Part shown: positions 36,845-48,713 of the stretch, piece by piece
Layout of the letters: each line of letters opens with the position of its first letter
Position numbering within the stretch: the first letter of the stretch is position 1
Assembly (NCBI GenBank): GCA_008921705.1
Contig: VFFE01007644.1
Location: 547,971 to 611,970 of the forward strand
Source: Burhinus oedicnemus
Lineage: Eukaryota > Chordata > Aves > Charadriiformes > Burhinidae
Direction of reading: 5' to 3'
DNA: 64,000 bases
Position numbers and translations under genes: made by a program
Notes under the pieces: model-generated
The model's input: the letters and a program-made list of their open reading frames with translations, nothing else
Databases searched by the model: none
What the model was told of the DNA's origin: nothing

Positions 36845-37354
36845 CCATCCTTATAGTGTTGTGCTTTGTATTTGTAGCCAGAATGGTGTAGATGACACAC
36901 CAGAGTTTTGGCTACTGCTGAGCAGTGCTTGCACAACATCAAGGGTGTCTCTCTAACCCTCGTCCCCAAAGGCCAGTAGGCTGGGGATGGGCAAGAGGTT
37001 GGGAGGGGACACAGCCAGGACAGCTGACCCAAACTGACCGAAGAAATATTCCATACCATATGATGTCATGTTTAGCAACAAAAGCTAAGAGAAAGGAGCG
37101 GGGGAGCATTTGTCTTCCAAAGCAACCACAACACATACAGGGAGTGGCTGGACAGCACCTGCTAATGGGAAGTAGAGAACAAATCTTTTTATTTTCCTTT
37201 GCTTCTGTGCATGGCCTTTGCCTTTTTTTACTAAACTACCTTTATCTCGACCCACGAGTTTTTCATTTGATTTTCTCCCCCTGTCCTGCTGAGGAGGGGA
37301 GTGAGAGAGTGGCTTGGTGGGCACCTAGTGGCCAGCCAAGGTCAAACCACTACA
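36845..37354 (+). mobile_element. Avian ERVL-type LTR, diverged
   Basis: The block order matches, from memory, a common neoavian ERVL LTR: GCCAGAATGGTGTAGATGACACACC, CTGCTGAGCAGTGCTTGCAC, GGAGGGGACACAGCCAGGAC, AGCTGACCC, ATTCCATACCATATGATGTCATG (a CRE-like site within), GTCTTCC, then CTTTATCTCGACCCACGAGTT, CTCCCCCTGTCCTGC, GGAGTGAGAGAGTGGCTTGGTGGG and GTCAAACCACTACA at the 3' end. The ancestral TATA-like CAATAAAAGC and the polyadenylation signal are mutated (CAACAAAAGC; CTAAACTACC), so it is old and probably inactive. The 3' end is firm. The 5' end is approximate, and no clear 5-bp duplication was found. Frames over it (36925-37365 + and antisense) are not genes. Confidence 0.85.
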
Positions 37355-37762
37355 GTTACATGTAAAATCACTTCTTTACTGCACTCTTCAAGATCACTGG
37401 CAACACATTAGAGAACAGGCTATGTCTTCAGCAGGCATTTTAGACAGTTTATGGAGGCATAAAACTCCCATTTCCCTCATGTTTTTTACATGTCAGTGCA
37501 ATGAAAAAAAACAATGAGCTGCCAGGTCCACCCGTGATCAATAAATTCAATAAACTTAGTTCTCACCTTGTTGTCGTAAAATTGATATTAACTAGAAAAA
37601 TGAAAGGTAAAATGTAATTGAAGTAACCAAGGGAACCTGCTGCTGAAGTCCTCTGTACTGCCCCAATACTATTTAATTATTTACCTAGTATTAAAATAGA
37701 GAAATAGTAACTAGACATGATTTATCTACAATTCAATTAAGGATCTAACCACTAGACAATGT
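37355..37762. other. Short AT-rich interval between two LTRs
   Basis: About 400 bases with AATAAA hexamers (near 37540 and 37550) but no retroviral coding motif. It separates two LTRs of different families, so they are independent insertions and not the two ends of one provirus. Confidence 0.5.
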
Positions 37763-37767
37763 AGCTT

Positions 37768-38214
37768 TGTTGGTAAGTATGTTATGCCTGTCAAGAGAGA
37801 GATGAACTGTAGACCTGGTCAGCAAACCGAGAAAACCACCTGGAACTGCCAAGATTAGAGGATAAATAGGTAAAAGGTAATTCCAGCAGGGGGAGATTGT
37901 GACCACTGACTCATTGACCACCTACCCAAATGATACCACCTACTCAAAAGAGAACAATGGAAGAAGACAGAGTCTGCGTGCTAATTTACATGGGAAGCGA
38001 AGAAATCTTGACCAGTCATTAAAGAGAGTAACAATGAGTATATATTGTTTGAATATGTAACAATCAATGTATAAAAGTGGAGATTTTTGAGACTAAGGTG
38101 TGCTGCTGTCTTGAGACAAACACCCCATTACTGTTCATTAATGGAATAAACTTAGAAATACCTCTGCTCTTATTGGCTTGCACACTGGGTAAAGAACCCA
38201 GATTTGGGACAACA
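37768..38214 (+). mobile_element. Second LTR, solo or 5' LTR remnant of an avian ERV
   Basis: This 447-bp element has ends TGTTGGTAAG ... TTGGGACAACA, giving a 5-bp inverted terminal match (TGTTG/CAACA). A TATAAAA box lies at 38070-38076 and AATAAA at 38145-38150, followed by a U5-like segment CACACTGGGTAAAGAACCCAG. The flanks AGCTT (37763-37767) and ACCTT (38215-38219) could be a 5-bp target duplication with one mismatch, favouring a solo LTR. Alternatively, the TATTGGTGAATGAAGC just downstream (about 38220) could be a decayed tRNA primer-binding site, which would make this a 5' LTR. No gag/pol frame follows. Confidence 0.6.
38070..38076 (+). promoter_or_regulatory. LTR TATA box (TATAAAA)
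   Basis: A consensus TATAAAA lies 75 bases before the LTR's AATAAA. The spacing fits a U3 promoter followed by an R region. Confidence 0.5.
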
Positions 38215-38219
38215 ACCTT

Positions 38220-40640
38220 ATATTGGTGAATGAAGCAAAAATAGTTATCCACAGATGTAAAGCTAGGGACAAGTTGGCTGAAAAGAAACCAACAGAACTC
38301 TTGACAGTGAAGTAGAGCTGGTAATTTATTTGATTTATAAGACTGGGCATCATGAGTGAGGAGGAAAACTGATGAAATTGATTAAGTACACAAACTTGTC
38401 TTCCGTGACTTAGTACTATGTTAGGACAGATGATTTGGAGACACTGTTACTCAGGACATAGGCTCTGCTTCCCTTTTTCCCTCTCCACACATATGTTGCT
38501 GCATGTCAAATACTCCCAGAGGGCAGAACTCAAGCTCTGTAATCCAAGGTTTCAATCAGTGATGGACTTGCCCTATGCATGAATGCAAAGCATGCTACAG
38601 CTGTTCATAGAGCTCAAAATGGGGTCAGGTGCTCTTGCAGAATCCTTTTCCCACACAGACATAAAGCAAATACAGATGCTGTCCTCAGGAAAGTTGGTTT
38701 ATAAGCCTATCAGTCTGATTAGTTGTATCGGGTGCTTTCTTCATCACTGACATTCCTGTATCTTTGTCCTTAAAAGGTATCCACATTCCCTAACACACTT
38801 GTATTGGCAAGAGTGTAGCCATCAGGTTGAGGAATGCGAGTCTTGTTGTCACTTGGGAGATTGTACTGGGAGTGCTCTGTGCAGTTTTGGGTACCTTTGG
38901 GTTTATATTAATCATAATTATATTGTAAATAATATTAATATCATTTTAACCAGTAGGCACTTTGTACTTTGCTATTCCTTCTGAATCTCTCTCTCACTCT
39001 CTTTCTCAGATAATACAGGATCTTTCTGTTTTCTCATGCAGAGGTTTAGCATATGCCATTTGCACTCTTACAGCTTCCCATTTAATCATATTCAAAGTTG
39101 AGGATTGCATTTCTCATAACAGTGAAGCTTTCTGGACTCTCCCTCTTCATTTCTAGTAGTTATGTCAGCAACAGCAGAACCCGTATCATGTGTTTGCTTA
39201 AAGTTTTTTTTCCCACTTACTAGGAAATTCAGTTTTAACACTCAATTTGTTGCCTGGTCAATTAAACATTTATAGATTCTCAGCAAACTCAATGCTTTAA
39301 TCTACAGTTTGAACCTAGATCATCATTTATTCACTGTGGTTTCTGCACTGATTTTCACTTCCCTCTTCCCCTAGTTTGCTGCAGCTTCTTAAAAGACTGA
39401 TCTTCAAGCCAACTACCTTTGCATGAAAGATTGTTTCTCACGATGAAAGCACACAGGCATCATTGACTGCTGTGCCTGATTGAAGCTAATCTGTTGTCTA
39501 GGTTATGACACATATCATCTGTACATGCTTTGTATATGTAGTTTAGGTTATATGAGGATGATGGTTCCACCTGCTATTACCAATAGCAGTCATCATCATT
39601 AAAATAATGGAGTCTATTCAGTCTGTCAGCAGTAGTCTTTAAATTACTTTGTTTTGCAAATAAAGTACACTCAGTCTCTTAATACTTCATTTAAGTTTTC
39701 TGCAAACTAACAATGCTTTGATTTATTTATTTTAGCTAAATCCTCAGAAACAGTTTCACGTTTTCATTTCAAAAAATTTGTAATCACCAGTTGCTTTGGG
39801 AACAATTTATTCTGTAAGATGCACCCACATGAGTTATTCCTTTCTCTGGGTACCTAATGAGGACTATGAAATCACCAAACTAAGTATGAGTTTTATCTCC
39901 TATTGGGTGTCATAAAATTGCAGCTTTTTGCTCACTAGTTACATTAATAACTGTTACATACTGTTGTAGTCTCCAATCGTGGAAAATTCTGTCCTTTACT
40001 GAGCTATCAAAGATTTAGTTTTACGTGTAGTGTTCAGCCTGGAGCTTGTGGATTCATACATTTTCCCCGATATTTCTAAATTAAAATCTCATCACAGTTG
40101 CTGCTTTCTTCTCCTCTGCAGTAAATAAGATATGAAGGAATCATATGTTGTCAGCGGGATTTAAGAAACTACGGAAACCTTCACAGTGGTAAGCTGAGGA
40201 GTGAATGTGAAGTGCACTCGCTATTGTGCTTTATGGAGCCACACAACACCACTTCTTACATCTACTAATGAAAGTCATTATTGCATCATAAATTCACTCT
40301 CCAGCTCACTGTATCCTAACTTCCCTGTCTAGGTGATCTCTAAATAGCCACACTTACTAACTGGTACCAGTACTGTTACGTCATCCCTAGCTACGTGTTT
40401 GAGACCTTGACTGAAAGAATGAAAAAGGTTAAAATATGCATGGCAGGCAAAATCATTTAGATTCAGGACATGAAAAATGTCAGTGGACACTTCCGCAGTT
40501 TCATTACACTGCAAACAAACTGGGGTTTTGCCTGCTTATTTCATTTTTGGTTTTTTTTCGTCTGCAAAGAGTGTTCCTGTCTTCCCGTCAGTGTGAATGA
40601 TCAAATCCCCTGGTCTGAACTTGCAAAAGTTGCCTTACTC
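38220..40640. other. AT-rich single-copy DNA, no gene seen
   Basis: No gene recognised. It contains a perfect 8-bp stem with a 3-base loop (CTGCTATT ACC AATAGCAG, 39571-39589). Confidence 0.45.
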
Positions 40641-40710
40641 AGGGCTAGATCGACACCGTGGGGAGCCTGCATCCAGCTAGGGGCGACAGGGCAGGGAGCA
40701 GGAGGTAGGG

Positions 40711-40901
40711 ACCCACACCTCAGGGATGTGTACGTGACTTGGGGGGTGCATTCACACCCACTTGCAGATCACTGGGAGCATTCGGGCACACTCAGACCTG
40801 GAGCACCCACCTCTCCCCAGGAGGGGTGTGCAAGGGGGGAACCCGCGCTCCTGGGAGGGGATGTGCGTGTAACCCACACTGCCGGGAGGGGTAACTGTGA
40901 C
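40711..40901 (+). repeat. GC-rich degenerate tandem repeat (about five units)
   Basis: ACCCAC or ACCCGC starts recur at 40711, 40756, 40805, 40841 and 40872 (spacing 45, 49, 36, 31). Each is followed by a CTGGGAGGGG- or CAGGGATGTG-like block and a TGTG(C/T)GTG-like tail. The last two units (about 31 bp) are the most alike. CpG and GC content are far above the flanks. The long frame through it (40470-40961) is composition-driven. Confidence 0.6.
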
Positions 40902-40904
40902 TAT

Positions 40905-41150
40905 TCATTGGGATTAGAACATTCTGGGAGGTATTATAGAAGGGTACTTAGAAATTCATAGATGCATATTAACCTTTTTAAGCATCTAGTGTTGTGGTTT
41001 ACCTCTTGTATTGCGGTTTATCTGTTTATCTGCAAATATTGATCTTGCTTACGTGGTTCACTGATTGCCGGTTAATTACATGTTTTTAATAAATCAATAA
41101 ACCGCTTCAATTCTGATTTGGTTTCAACTATATGAACTGAGCAGTTTTTG
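40905..41150 (+). mobile_element. Possible LTR 3' part (twin AATAAA) following the GC-rich repeat
   Basis: After the repeat come a C/T/A-rich stretch, then two overlapping-range AATAAA signals (41088-41093, 41096-41101), then CCGCTTCAATTCTGATTTGG and CTATATGAACTGAGCAG. This resembles the R-U5 end of avian LTR elements, and the GC-rich tandem repeat could be its U3. I could not place TG/CA ends or a target duplication. The alternative is a host transcript 3' end. Confidence 0.35.
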
Positions 41151-41975
41151 CTTGAGACAGCCACCTGGTGTTTGCGATTAGCAGGCCAGCTGCATCCTGC
41201 TCCTTACTTATGTTAAAGAAACAAATGGTTCCCAGCTAGGGCAGGAGCTGGACTCTCCAACACAGCTTCCTACTCAGTTCTCGTTTAAACTATTCATTAC
41301 AGCAAGAGTTTGCAAAACTGCTGACTCGTTAGTAATCACTGTGAATTCATTGTTGCACTTCTAGACCAAGAGCAGAAATGAGTTAAGCGCAAGTGCAGGC
41401 TATGAAGCTGAATAAACATAATTTTGGGATCATTACATGCGTTTACACAGAGGAATACACTTTCAGGAAAGTAATGAGGTCAAATCAGGTCATATCCTGA
41501 TATCCTGTGTAATACATTTATGTGTATTTAACTTCAAAATAACATTTCTGTGTTAATTCAGACAGAAAGTTTTCTTTACTGTGTACGTGGCTGTTGTAAA
41601 AAAAATAGGTTTTTTAATATATACACATACAATTCTAGGCTGTATTATTGTCTGCCGAATGTCACGAATGATAAGTGTTTTCAGGCATATTGAAAGAAAA
41701 CACTAGTTAATAAGCACGGACCTTTCATAAATCTTTGATATTTTCAATAGGGTGACTCCTCAGGTAGCCAGGCACATCTTTTCTCCCTGATCCTCTGTCC
41801 AGACCACCCTGACTTTAACAAAATAAAATGACGCCATAGCCAAGTGCCCCCTTTTTCATTCTTTTGGGTGATTTCCCTCCTGAATGACAGTTGTAACTAC
41901 ATTAACCAAGTTTCACCTGTCATTTTCAGTATTCCCATGCAGCATGAAACCTTTTGATTTGTTCATAACTTTTAG

Positions 41976-42435
41976 AAGAGTGCTTGTGGAGAAAGGCCAG
42001 GTCAGGACAAGGTCCCAAACCTGCAGCTCTGCTCTTCTAGTTGCAAGTCGCCACTGGGCACCCAGGCAGTGCCAGCAGCGAAGCTGTCGGGCTGACAGCA
42101 GAGGGGGAAAATAAGAGGAGGCAAAGCAGTACAGGGACAGGACGGATTGGAGCGAGAATTAGAGAAGGGAAGGAAATGGGATCTGAGCCTGGAATGGGAA
42201 CCAAGCAGACAGGAGAAACAGGAGGCTGGAACAGGGCTTTTTTAAGGAGACAGGAACTGGGAACTGACAGTGGGGAAAGAATGGAACGAGAAGCACACGG
42301 GAAACGGGGAATGAGAGCCACTGGGGAGCTGAAGCTCTGACGTGGCAGAAAGCTACAAGCATTAACTGCATACAAATTAAGATACTAATCTCAAACCAGA
42401 AACCCAGAAAATAAAGAAAAATAACAGTATTTAAT
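41976..42435 (+). other. Candidate 3'-terminal exon of a non-coding transcript
   Basis: A good acceptor (CCTTTTGATTTGTTCATAACTTTTAG, AG at 41974-41975) is followed by about 370 bases that are GC-richer and strongly purine-rich from 42090 to 42345 (GA-rich, like exonic splice enhancers). An AATAAA lies at 42410-42415. The 99-residue frame at 42041-42340 is low complexity (Gly/Glu/Arg/Thr), and the antisense frame is open too, so coding is doubtful. A long non-coding RNA exon is possible. A GA-rich expansion is the alternative. Confidence 0.25.
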
Positions 42436-44528
42436 ATGATCCTTAAGTCATTTGCTTCATATCATACAGGAACCCTGTAGCTGCCAGTGGAAAAACATCC
42501 AGGTCTGCAAGGCAGTATTCATCTGCTCTCTTCTGGCTATTCTTTCCAAAATTCTTGCTTTATTCTGTACATGTCTTCCAAGTTTTGCTAAAGGTGAAAC
42601 AAGAATATTTTAGAGAATAACTACATAATCCTCAGAGCTCCAGCCATCCAGCACACTAGTTAAAGCAGCAACTGTGCAAAAAATTATTTGTGATCATGTA
42701 ATAAAAGGCTGCATCCTGATGTGTATAATCTGCTGAGAAAATGAAGCTAACTGAGGAGTTTCATGCCTTTTGAATCCTTCGCTTTGCAACCTTAATAATT
42801 TATTTTCTTGTTGGGAGGTTTCTTGTCTGAAGTTAAATATATGTGTTACCCAGAAGCTCCAAAGTGTTTACAACATAAAAGGACAACTGCTGGTACAAGG
42901 ATGTACTCATGTACTGTATCACAAAACTAGGAGTCAAGCATATGCTGATAATCCCTTTCTTCCCCACTTTTTAAATATTAGGCAGCTGGCAGCTGGCAGG
43001 GCAGCTTTACAGGGCAATGGATGTCGTACCAGGGTTACTGCTGACAATGCAAAAAGGAGGCAGCAGACGGTACCTCAGAGGCACAAGTAACTAAATTGGG
43101 AAGGGCAAGGCAGGCAAACCAGGTTAACTAATAAAAAATAAAAGGAACAAAATCCTAAAACAGTTGTGATGGGCCTTGAGGGCGAGGACAAGGGCTTTGA
43201 CCTTGATGTGGTGGAACAGGAAAAGGAAGCGCTTAATCTCCCACGCAGCATCTTAGGCAGCTGTTCTGGTCTTCACACAGATACTCATACAGTCTGACAA
43301 TTTGGTTAGTATTTCAATTAATAAAACATTTTATGAAGAATCAGTTGTACCTCCAAGTTCTCATCTTTTATGTAGGTTTTAATTACTTATTAAACACTTG
43401 CAGCTTTGCTTGGACTATACACGCTGAAAAAATAAATTGGCCTTTCTGAAATGAATCATTAAAAAATATCTTTGCACAAGATTTCCCATCAGATGGAAGC
43501 ACAGGAACTGTCCATTACTTCATTACAGTGTTAACATCCTGAGGTAGGTTGAATTTTCATTTTCCAAAGGTACTAATTTTCCCAACTTAAGAGCACACTT
43601 CCTTAAACTTTCCTTCAAAAATTACTTGTGACATGAAAGCAGAAAATTTTCTTCAAGAATTATTTCCAACCACATTATTTCCTATAACTAGAAAGAGTTC
43701 CTTGTCCACCAATGGTACCGTGCTGTTGTGCAGAAGACAAGCACAGTGACAAGTGTCTCTCTCAGCTCTCAGATAAGGAGATGGGCTTCCTACTAATCTC
43801 CAAAAGCCTCCACCCAGACTCTACCTACACCAACAGGTGCACAAAGGCTGTTTGTGATCAGCCAAAATGAGTCCACACATATGTACCCAACACAACAGGA
43901 CCTGCCTCCTGGCCACTGGTATGCCAGGGAGTAGTAGGTCACCCTTTGCTCCCAGGGATGCTTCACAATGAGAAACAAACCCAAAGGTTTATTGTACAGA
44001 AAACTCACAAAGAGGGACAGTGGCTACAGGACTCAACAGAGCTCTGAACTTTAATGGCCAAGGAATTATATCGACATTGTGTTTCTGGAGTCTCCTAGAT
44101 TCTGCCATTTTTATATCTATATTTAATAAAATATTTATTAACACCAACATTGCACAGGTCTAGTTCTTACAACTAAAATCAGAACTTCAAGGAACGTCAG
44201 TACCATTTTATGGAAGCCTGCATGTCAGGTAAAAAGCTCTGATAATTGCTATTATCAGCAGCTGAGACCTTTGAACACCTTCAGGACTTGACTTCCAATT
44301 GCTACTGGGATAGAACGCATCACCAACACCTGTGTAAACGGAATACGTGCCTTGCTGTATAGCTGATACAAAAATGTTTGACACTTAACAGTTTTATACT
44401 AAACTGCATTTTTTTAATTGAAGAAATTTATTGGAAGAGCCTAACGTTAGTGCTGGCAAGGTTAGAGGTGCCCAATAATGATGAAGTACACAGCTGGCAT
44501 CACCCTCGGGGTCCCCTGGCACACAGCA

Positions 44529-44600
44529 GCACATATAATGTGCCAGTTGCCTGGCACACTTATAATAGCTTATTTTCATTGGGCACATTAAGTAATGTGC
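44529..44600. repeat. Cluster of three short inverted repeats sharing a GCACA core
   Basis: GCACAT ATA ATGTGC (44529-44543), TGTGCCAG TTGC CTGGCACA (44539-44558) and GCACATTA AG TAATGTGC (44583-44600) lie within 72 bases. They overlap or adjoin and share GCACA/TGTGC. No known element is recognised. Confidence 0.6.
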
Positions 44601-46216
44601 TGACCTTGCAAAATGAGTAGAGCCTGTGGATACAAGAGGATTAGTACAAGCCTTTGCAAATTAATGATTGCGTATCCATGTGTGTACAGAAGTAAATGAA
44701 TACCTAGGCTGAGACAAAAAATTGGGATCTTGGGAACAGATTTCTGAGCATAAAGTAAAAAGTGTGCATGGTACAAATGTCTTCTTCTAATCTACATATA
44801 ACACGGCAGTGATTTCTCATTTTACATATGAATTCACTTTAAACGTTCAAGCATTGCCTAGCAATGAAACTTCAAGGCAAAAGTAATGTTCAGAAAATGC
44901 AATGTAGAAAAAAACACTGGGTCTTCCATTTTTTTGCTAAGTAAAAGTGTAGGGGAAACATTTTGTGAAATTTAGGCCAATATTTCATCAAATGTATTCA
45001 TCCATTTGTCTAATGTTTTTTAATTCACGTGTTGCTTTTGTGCCTAGAATACATAAGTGCACTATAGGTGATGCTGACCGGAAGCGTGATAAAATGTCAT
45101 TTCAGATCTTTCATTGCTTGGGTTCAGGATCCATATTTCTCAATAAACACTGTTCTAATCAAAGAGAACTCATATTTGAGAAATCTTTCTCTTTAAAAAT
45201 ATTCATCTTCTGATTTTTCTAGTACTTGGTGTTCAGAAAAAAAAATCCAAGAAATATCTAAGACTGTACTATTCAAATATTGTTTCAGGCTTCACTTACA
45301 ACAATTACCAATAACACTGCAATAAAAGCTGTAGTTTTGGAATTAAAGTCTCTTTAATAGGTTCAGAACAAATACACTATTAGTCTGGAAATGAAAAATG
45401 AGTCAGTAAAAGTACAGAATACCACCATCTTTGATGCTAAACTAATAGTGGAAAGGGTTGAGGAAATGAGGAACAGCAATACAGTGTTAATATTTTAGCA
45501 TGTTGTCATCTCGTTTAGTAAGTATATATAAGCATTTTGTACCTTCTTTATTGTGATCAATCCAGTTTTTACAGTGATTCTGTTATGGTCATCAGCATTC
45601 TATTCCTTTCCACCACTAAAATGCAGAGCATGCTTTATTTCTTTTATAAATATTAACGGACACAATATAACTTTTCAAGAAATAATCTGATCACATTTGT
45701 TTGCTGTAAATCACAGCAGTAACCTCAGGGGTATATTTTCTTAGCGACAAGCACAGAGAAATTCAAGAACAACTTATTCTTTTGTATAATATATTGAGAA
45801 AAGCTTTCCTTCCAGCTCAGTAAAAATGATGTATACTAATATCTTACCTTGTAATTAAACCAAAGAAACAAACATAATTGTACAAATCTTATAAACCCAT
45901 GTTACTGTTTTTCTCAGATGCTTTATCTTCTCTTTGTTTCTCTGTTGAGTTGTTTCCGTAATGATTAGATTTTTATTAACTATCATTTCTTATTAATGTG
46001 TTATGCAAAATTATGTTTTGAGCACATCAGGGTTTTTTTTTCTTTGATGTTTTTATTACACTGTTTTCTTCCTGCATAGACAGATTAAATTTTTTACACG
46101 AAGATAACTCCAAATTCAGATGACTGCCAAAACAGATGAATAATGTTCCATAGCTATATTAATTAAAGTTTGCTTCTCAGTTCATACACTATTTGTAGCA
46201 GGCTGCAAAATGTATG

Positions 46217-46241
46217 TAAATGTATGTAAAACATACATTTA
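46217..46241. repeat. 11-bp perfect hairpin with 3-base loop
   Basis: TAAATGTATGT AAA ACATACATTTA is exact. The left arm overlaps a direct duplication of TGTATGTAAA (46211-46230). The structure is AT-rich, possibly a cruciform-prone site. Confidence 0.7.
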
Positions 46242-48690
46242 TTTTAAAATGCATACCCAGTTTCTCTCAATGATTTTTGGACGTGATTAATTTGTAAATA
46301 GATTGTTAAAAATATTGTAAAACCAGGAAATTTTGATTGGTACTACCCACATGGCATATTTCTGCTATTTGATTTGATTAATTTTACTTCCACACTTGGG
46401 TTTCCAATTCAAATGCACTCTTTTTTCATTAAAAAATTATATTCTATAAATTATTTCCACTAAATTAGAGATAAAATTTATTGAACAGTATATATGTATC
46501 TGTAATGCATTTAGCATGATTGTGTTATAGAATATCTATGAGTAGATTACACTTCCTAAATCTTATTCATTACTGAAAATAATTTAATTTTGATGGCTTA
46601 TAAATCTATGGGTTTCTTGTAAAGATTTCCCTGTGATTGTTTAAATAGCAAATAGAAAAATATGTGTCTATTGACCAGCAAAGTAGATGTGCTTTCCAGC
46701 ACACTGTGTAGTCCTGGTGTTTATTTCAATTTTCACCTGGTTCATCCACACAAGTACCTTTCCCACTGAAACTAAGACACGGAAGAGAAAGCACAGTGTA
46801 TGCCCCAGCGTGGACTCAGGGCTGGACCGTGCATGAGAATTAAAGAGCTAGAAAAGACTGCTGGGTTAGATGTGATCTATATAGCTCAGTTGTAATTGCC
46901 CAAGGTAACATTGTTTTTTTTCTTTTCTTGCATAAGCATGCAATACTTCTGGTGTAAATACTCCTGTTTTGACAACAGTGTGCACTTTGTAAGTGTAAAG
47001 TTAAATTTATGCAATGACTTGCAGGAATAAATTCAAATATTCAGGGCAAGCAAATAAGGTGAAGAATGAGTATAGATAAAACAAATCCATTTTAAAAGTT
47101 TATTACTGATATTTGCTGGGTTTTGTTACATGATAACGCCTGTGAATCTCAGGAAATCCTCTAATATCACATGAGAATTTTCATCTCAGTTGGGAAACAC
47201 ATCTCCCCATAGACCCTTGCAAAGTTTGTTCCTTTATAATCTTGTCAGTATGTTTGGGACACTATTGCAGTTTAAAGAATGGTCTGCATAATCACCTGTG
47301 TTTTGCTGTTACCTGTCTGAATTTAATAAAAAAACCCCTAAATCTTGGAAAAAGAAAAAAATGTAATTTTAAGGTTTGCATTGTGCAGGTCTTGTGAGCA
47401 GATAGATATTTTTTTGCTTTCATTTAATGCTGGAACTCATTTGTTGCCCTCAACATCGTCAGAGATACTGATGGATACTCAGGGTGTGGGTATGAGCACA
47501 GCTTTTTTTCACCCAAACGCAGGGAGGCCAAGCTGAGTCCTCTCAACCAAGAATCATCACAGGGACCTGTGGATACACAGCAACATGATGGAAATGGTGG
47601 CAGGAGTTTCTGGCAGGAGGAAGCACTTGTCTATCAGCCTGTTGTTTGCAGGACTGGGCTTCTTAATGACTTGATGCGGATAACTGCCCTGGTGACATGA
47701 TGTTGCTATCCAGATATGCTGCAGCAAACTGATAATCCTGTTTAAGTGTTGTTTTTTTTTCCTCTTCAATTATTGGCTGGATGTATGAATTAAAATTAAT
47801 ACCTTAGCTGGAAGCACTTGCTTTGTCATCTTTGATGAGGAGGGCTACATATTTGTAATCTTGGCTTATTCTATCAGTTCATGCACTGCACAGAAAACTC
47901 TTCAGAAAGGTACCCATGGGAAGGAGGAATGCCATGACCTCTTACAAGAGCATATTCAGGTTATTTAATCAGATATGCAGTTTTTCCATTTCTTTGACAG
48001 TCTGCCTGTTAGCATTCCTGTTGGTATTGCCAGACGGCCCTCAGAAACACCCTCCCATACTCTGAAAGTGGTGTTCTGCCAGCTTTTGCAAGAGGTATTC
48101 CCCAGTAGAGACTAACTTCCTTGTTTAATCAACAGAAGTCATAAAAATGTAATACCATCCCGGGTCTTGAGAGCTCTTGGATGTTAGTTCTACTTCACTC
48201 AGATAACTGGGGAACCTTCTTTTGAGGATCAAAACTACAAAGCCTAGTTTCAGAGTAGAGTTTATGTTCCCTTTTAAGAATGTTTAACTTTTGTACTATC
48301 AAAAATGAGCGAAATCCACTTGCTCTTGTCTTTTTTTTTGCCGTTTTGTTGTAATATACCACCCAAGTTCCAGCCACTATGTCTTCATCTATTTTATCTG
48401 ACAAGCCATATATAAAGATTCAGTTCAGTGTTTATCACAGTATGAAAGTTATAAAGCCCTGAAAAATGTGGTTTCAAATATAATAGAAATGGTGACATAC
48501 CCTAACCTATTGTGGCAGTAACAACACTGCTATAATATAAAAGGTTACTAAGACATATTGGCAGTCAAGGCTGCTTGCACTGCTATGATTGCTCTTTTTA
48601 TAGGCATGGTAATGCAACTTAGCTCCTGAGTATCACATGTTGGCAAACGAGGATATAGAAGTCAGGAAATATTCTTCCACATGAAAAGAA

Positions 48691-48713
48691 TTTTTTTTTT
48701 TTTTTTTTTTTTT
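48691..48713. repeat. Poly-T (23) tract
   Basis: Uninterrupted run of 23 T, A on the minus strand. No poly(A) signal or recognised retroelement adjoins it. Confidence 0.8.

Noticed and set aside
36925..37365. 146-residue plus-strand open frame
   Set aside because: Lies within the ERVL-type LTR, which is non-coding.
40470..40961. Long plus-strand open frame of 163 residues
   Set aside because: It runs through the GC-rich tandem repeat, where stops are rare. There is no family motif or splice context.
42037..42375. 112-residue minus frame opposite a 99-residue plus frame
   Set aside because: Both are open because the segment is GA-rich. Low complexity, no domain. Only the splice and poly(A) context is worth noting.
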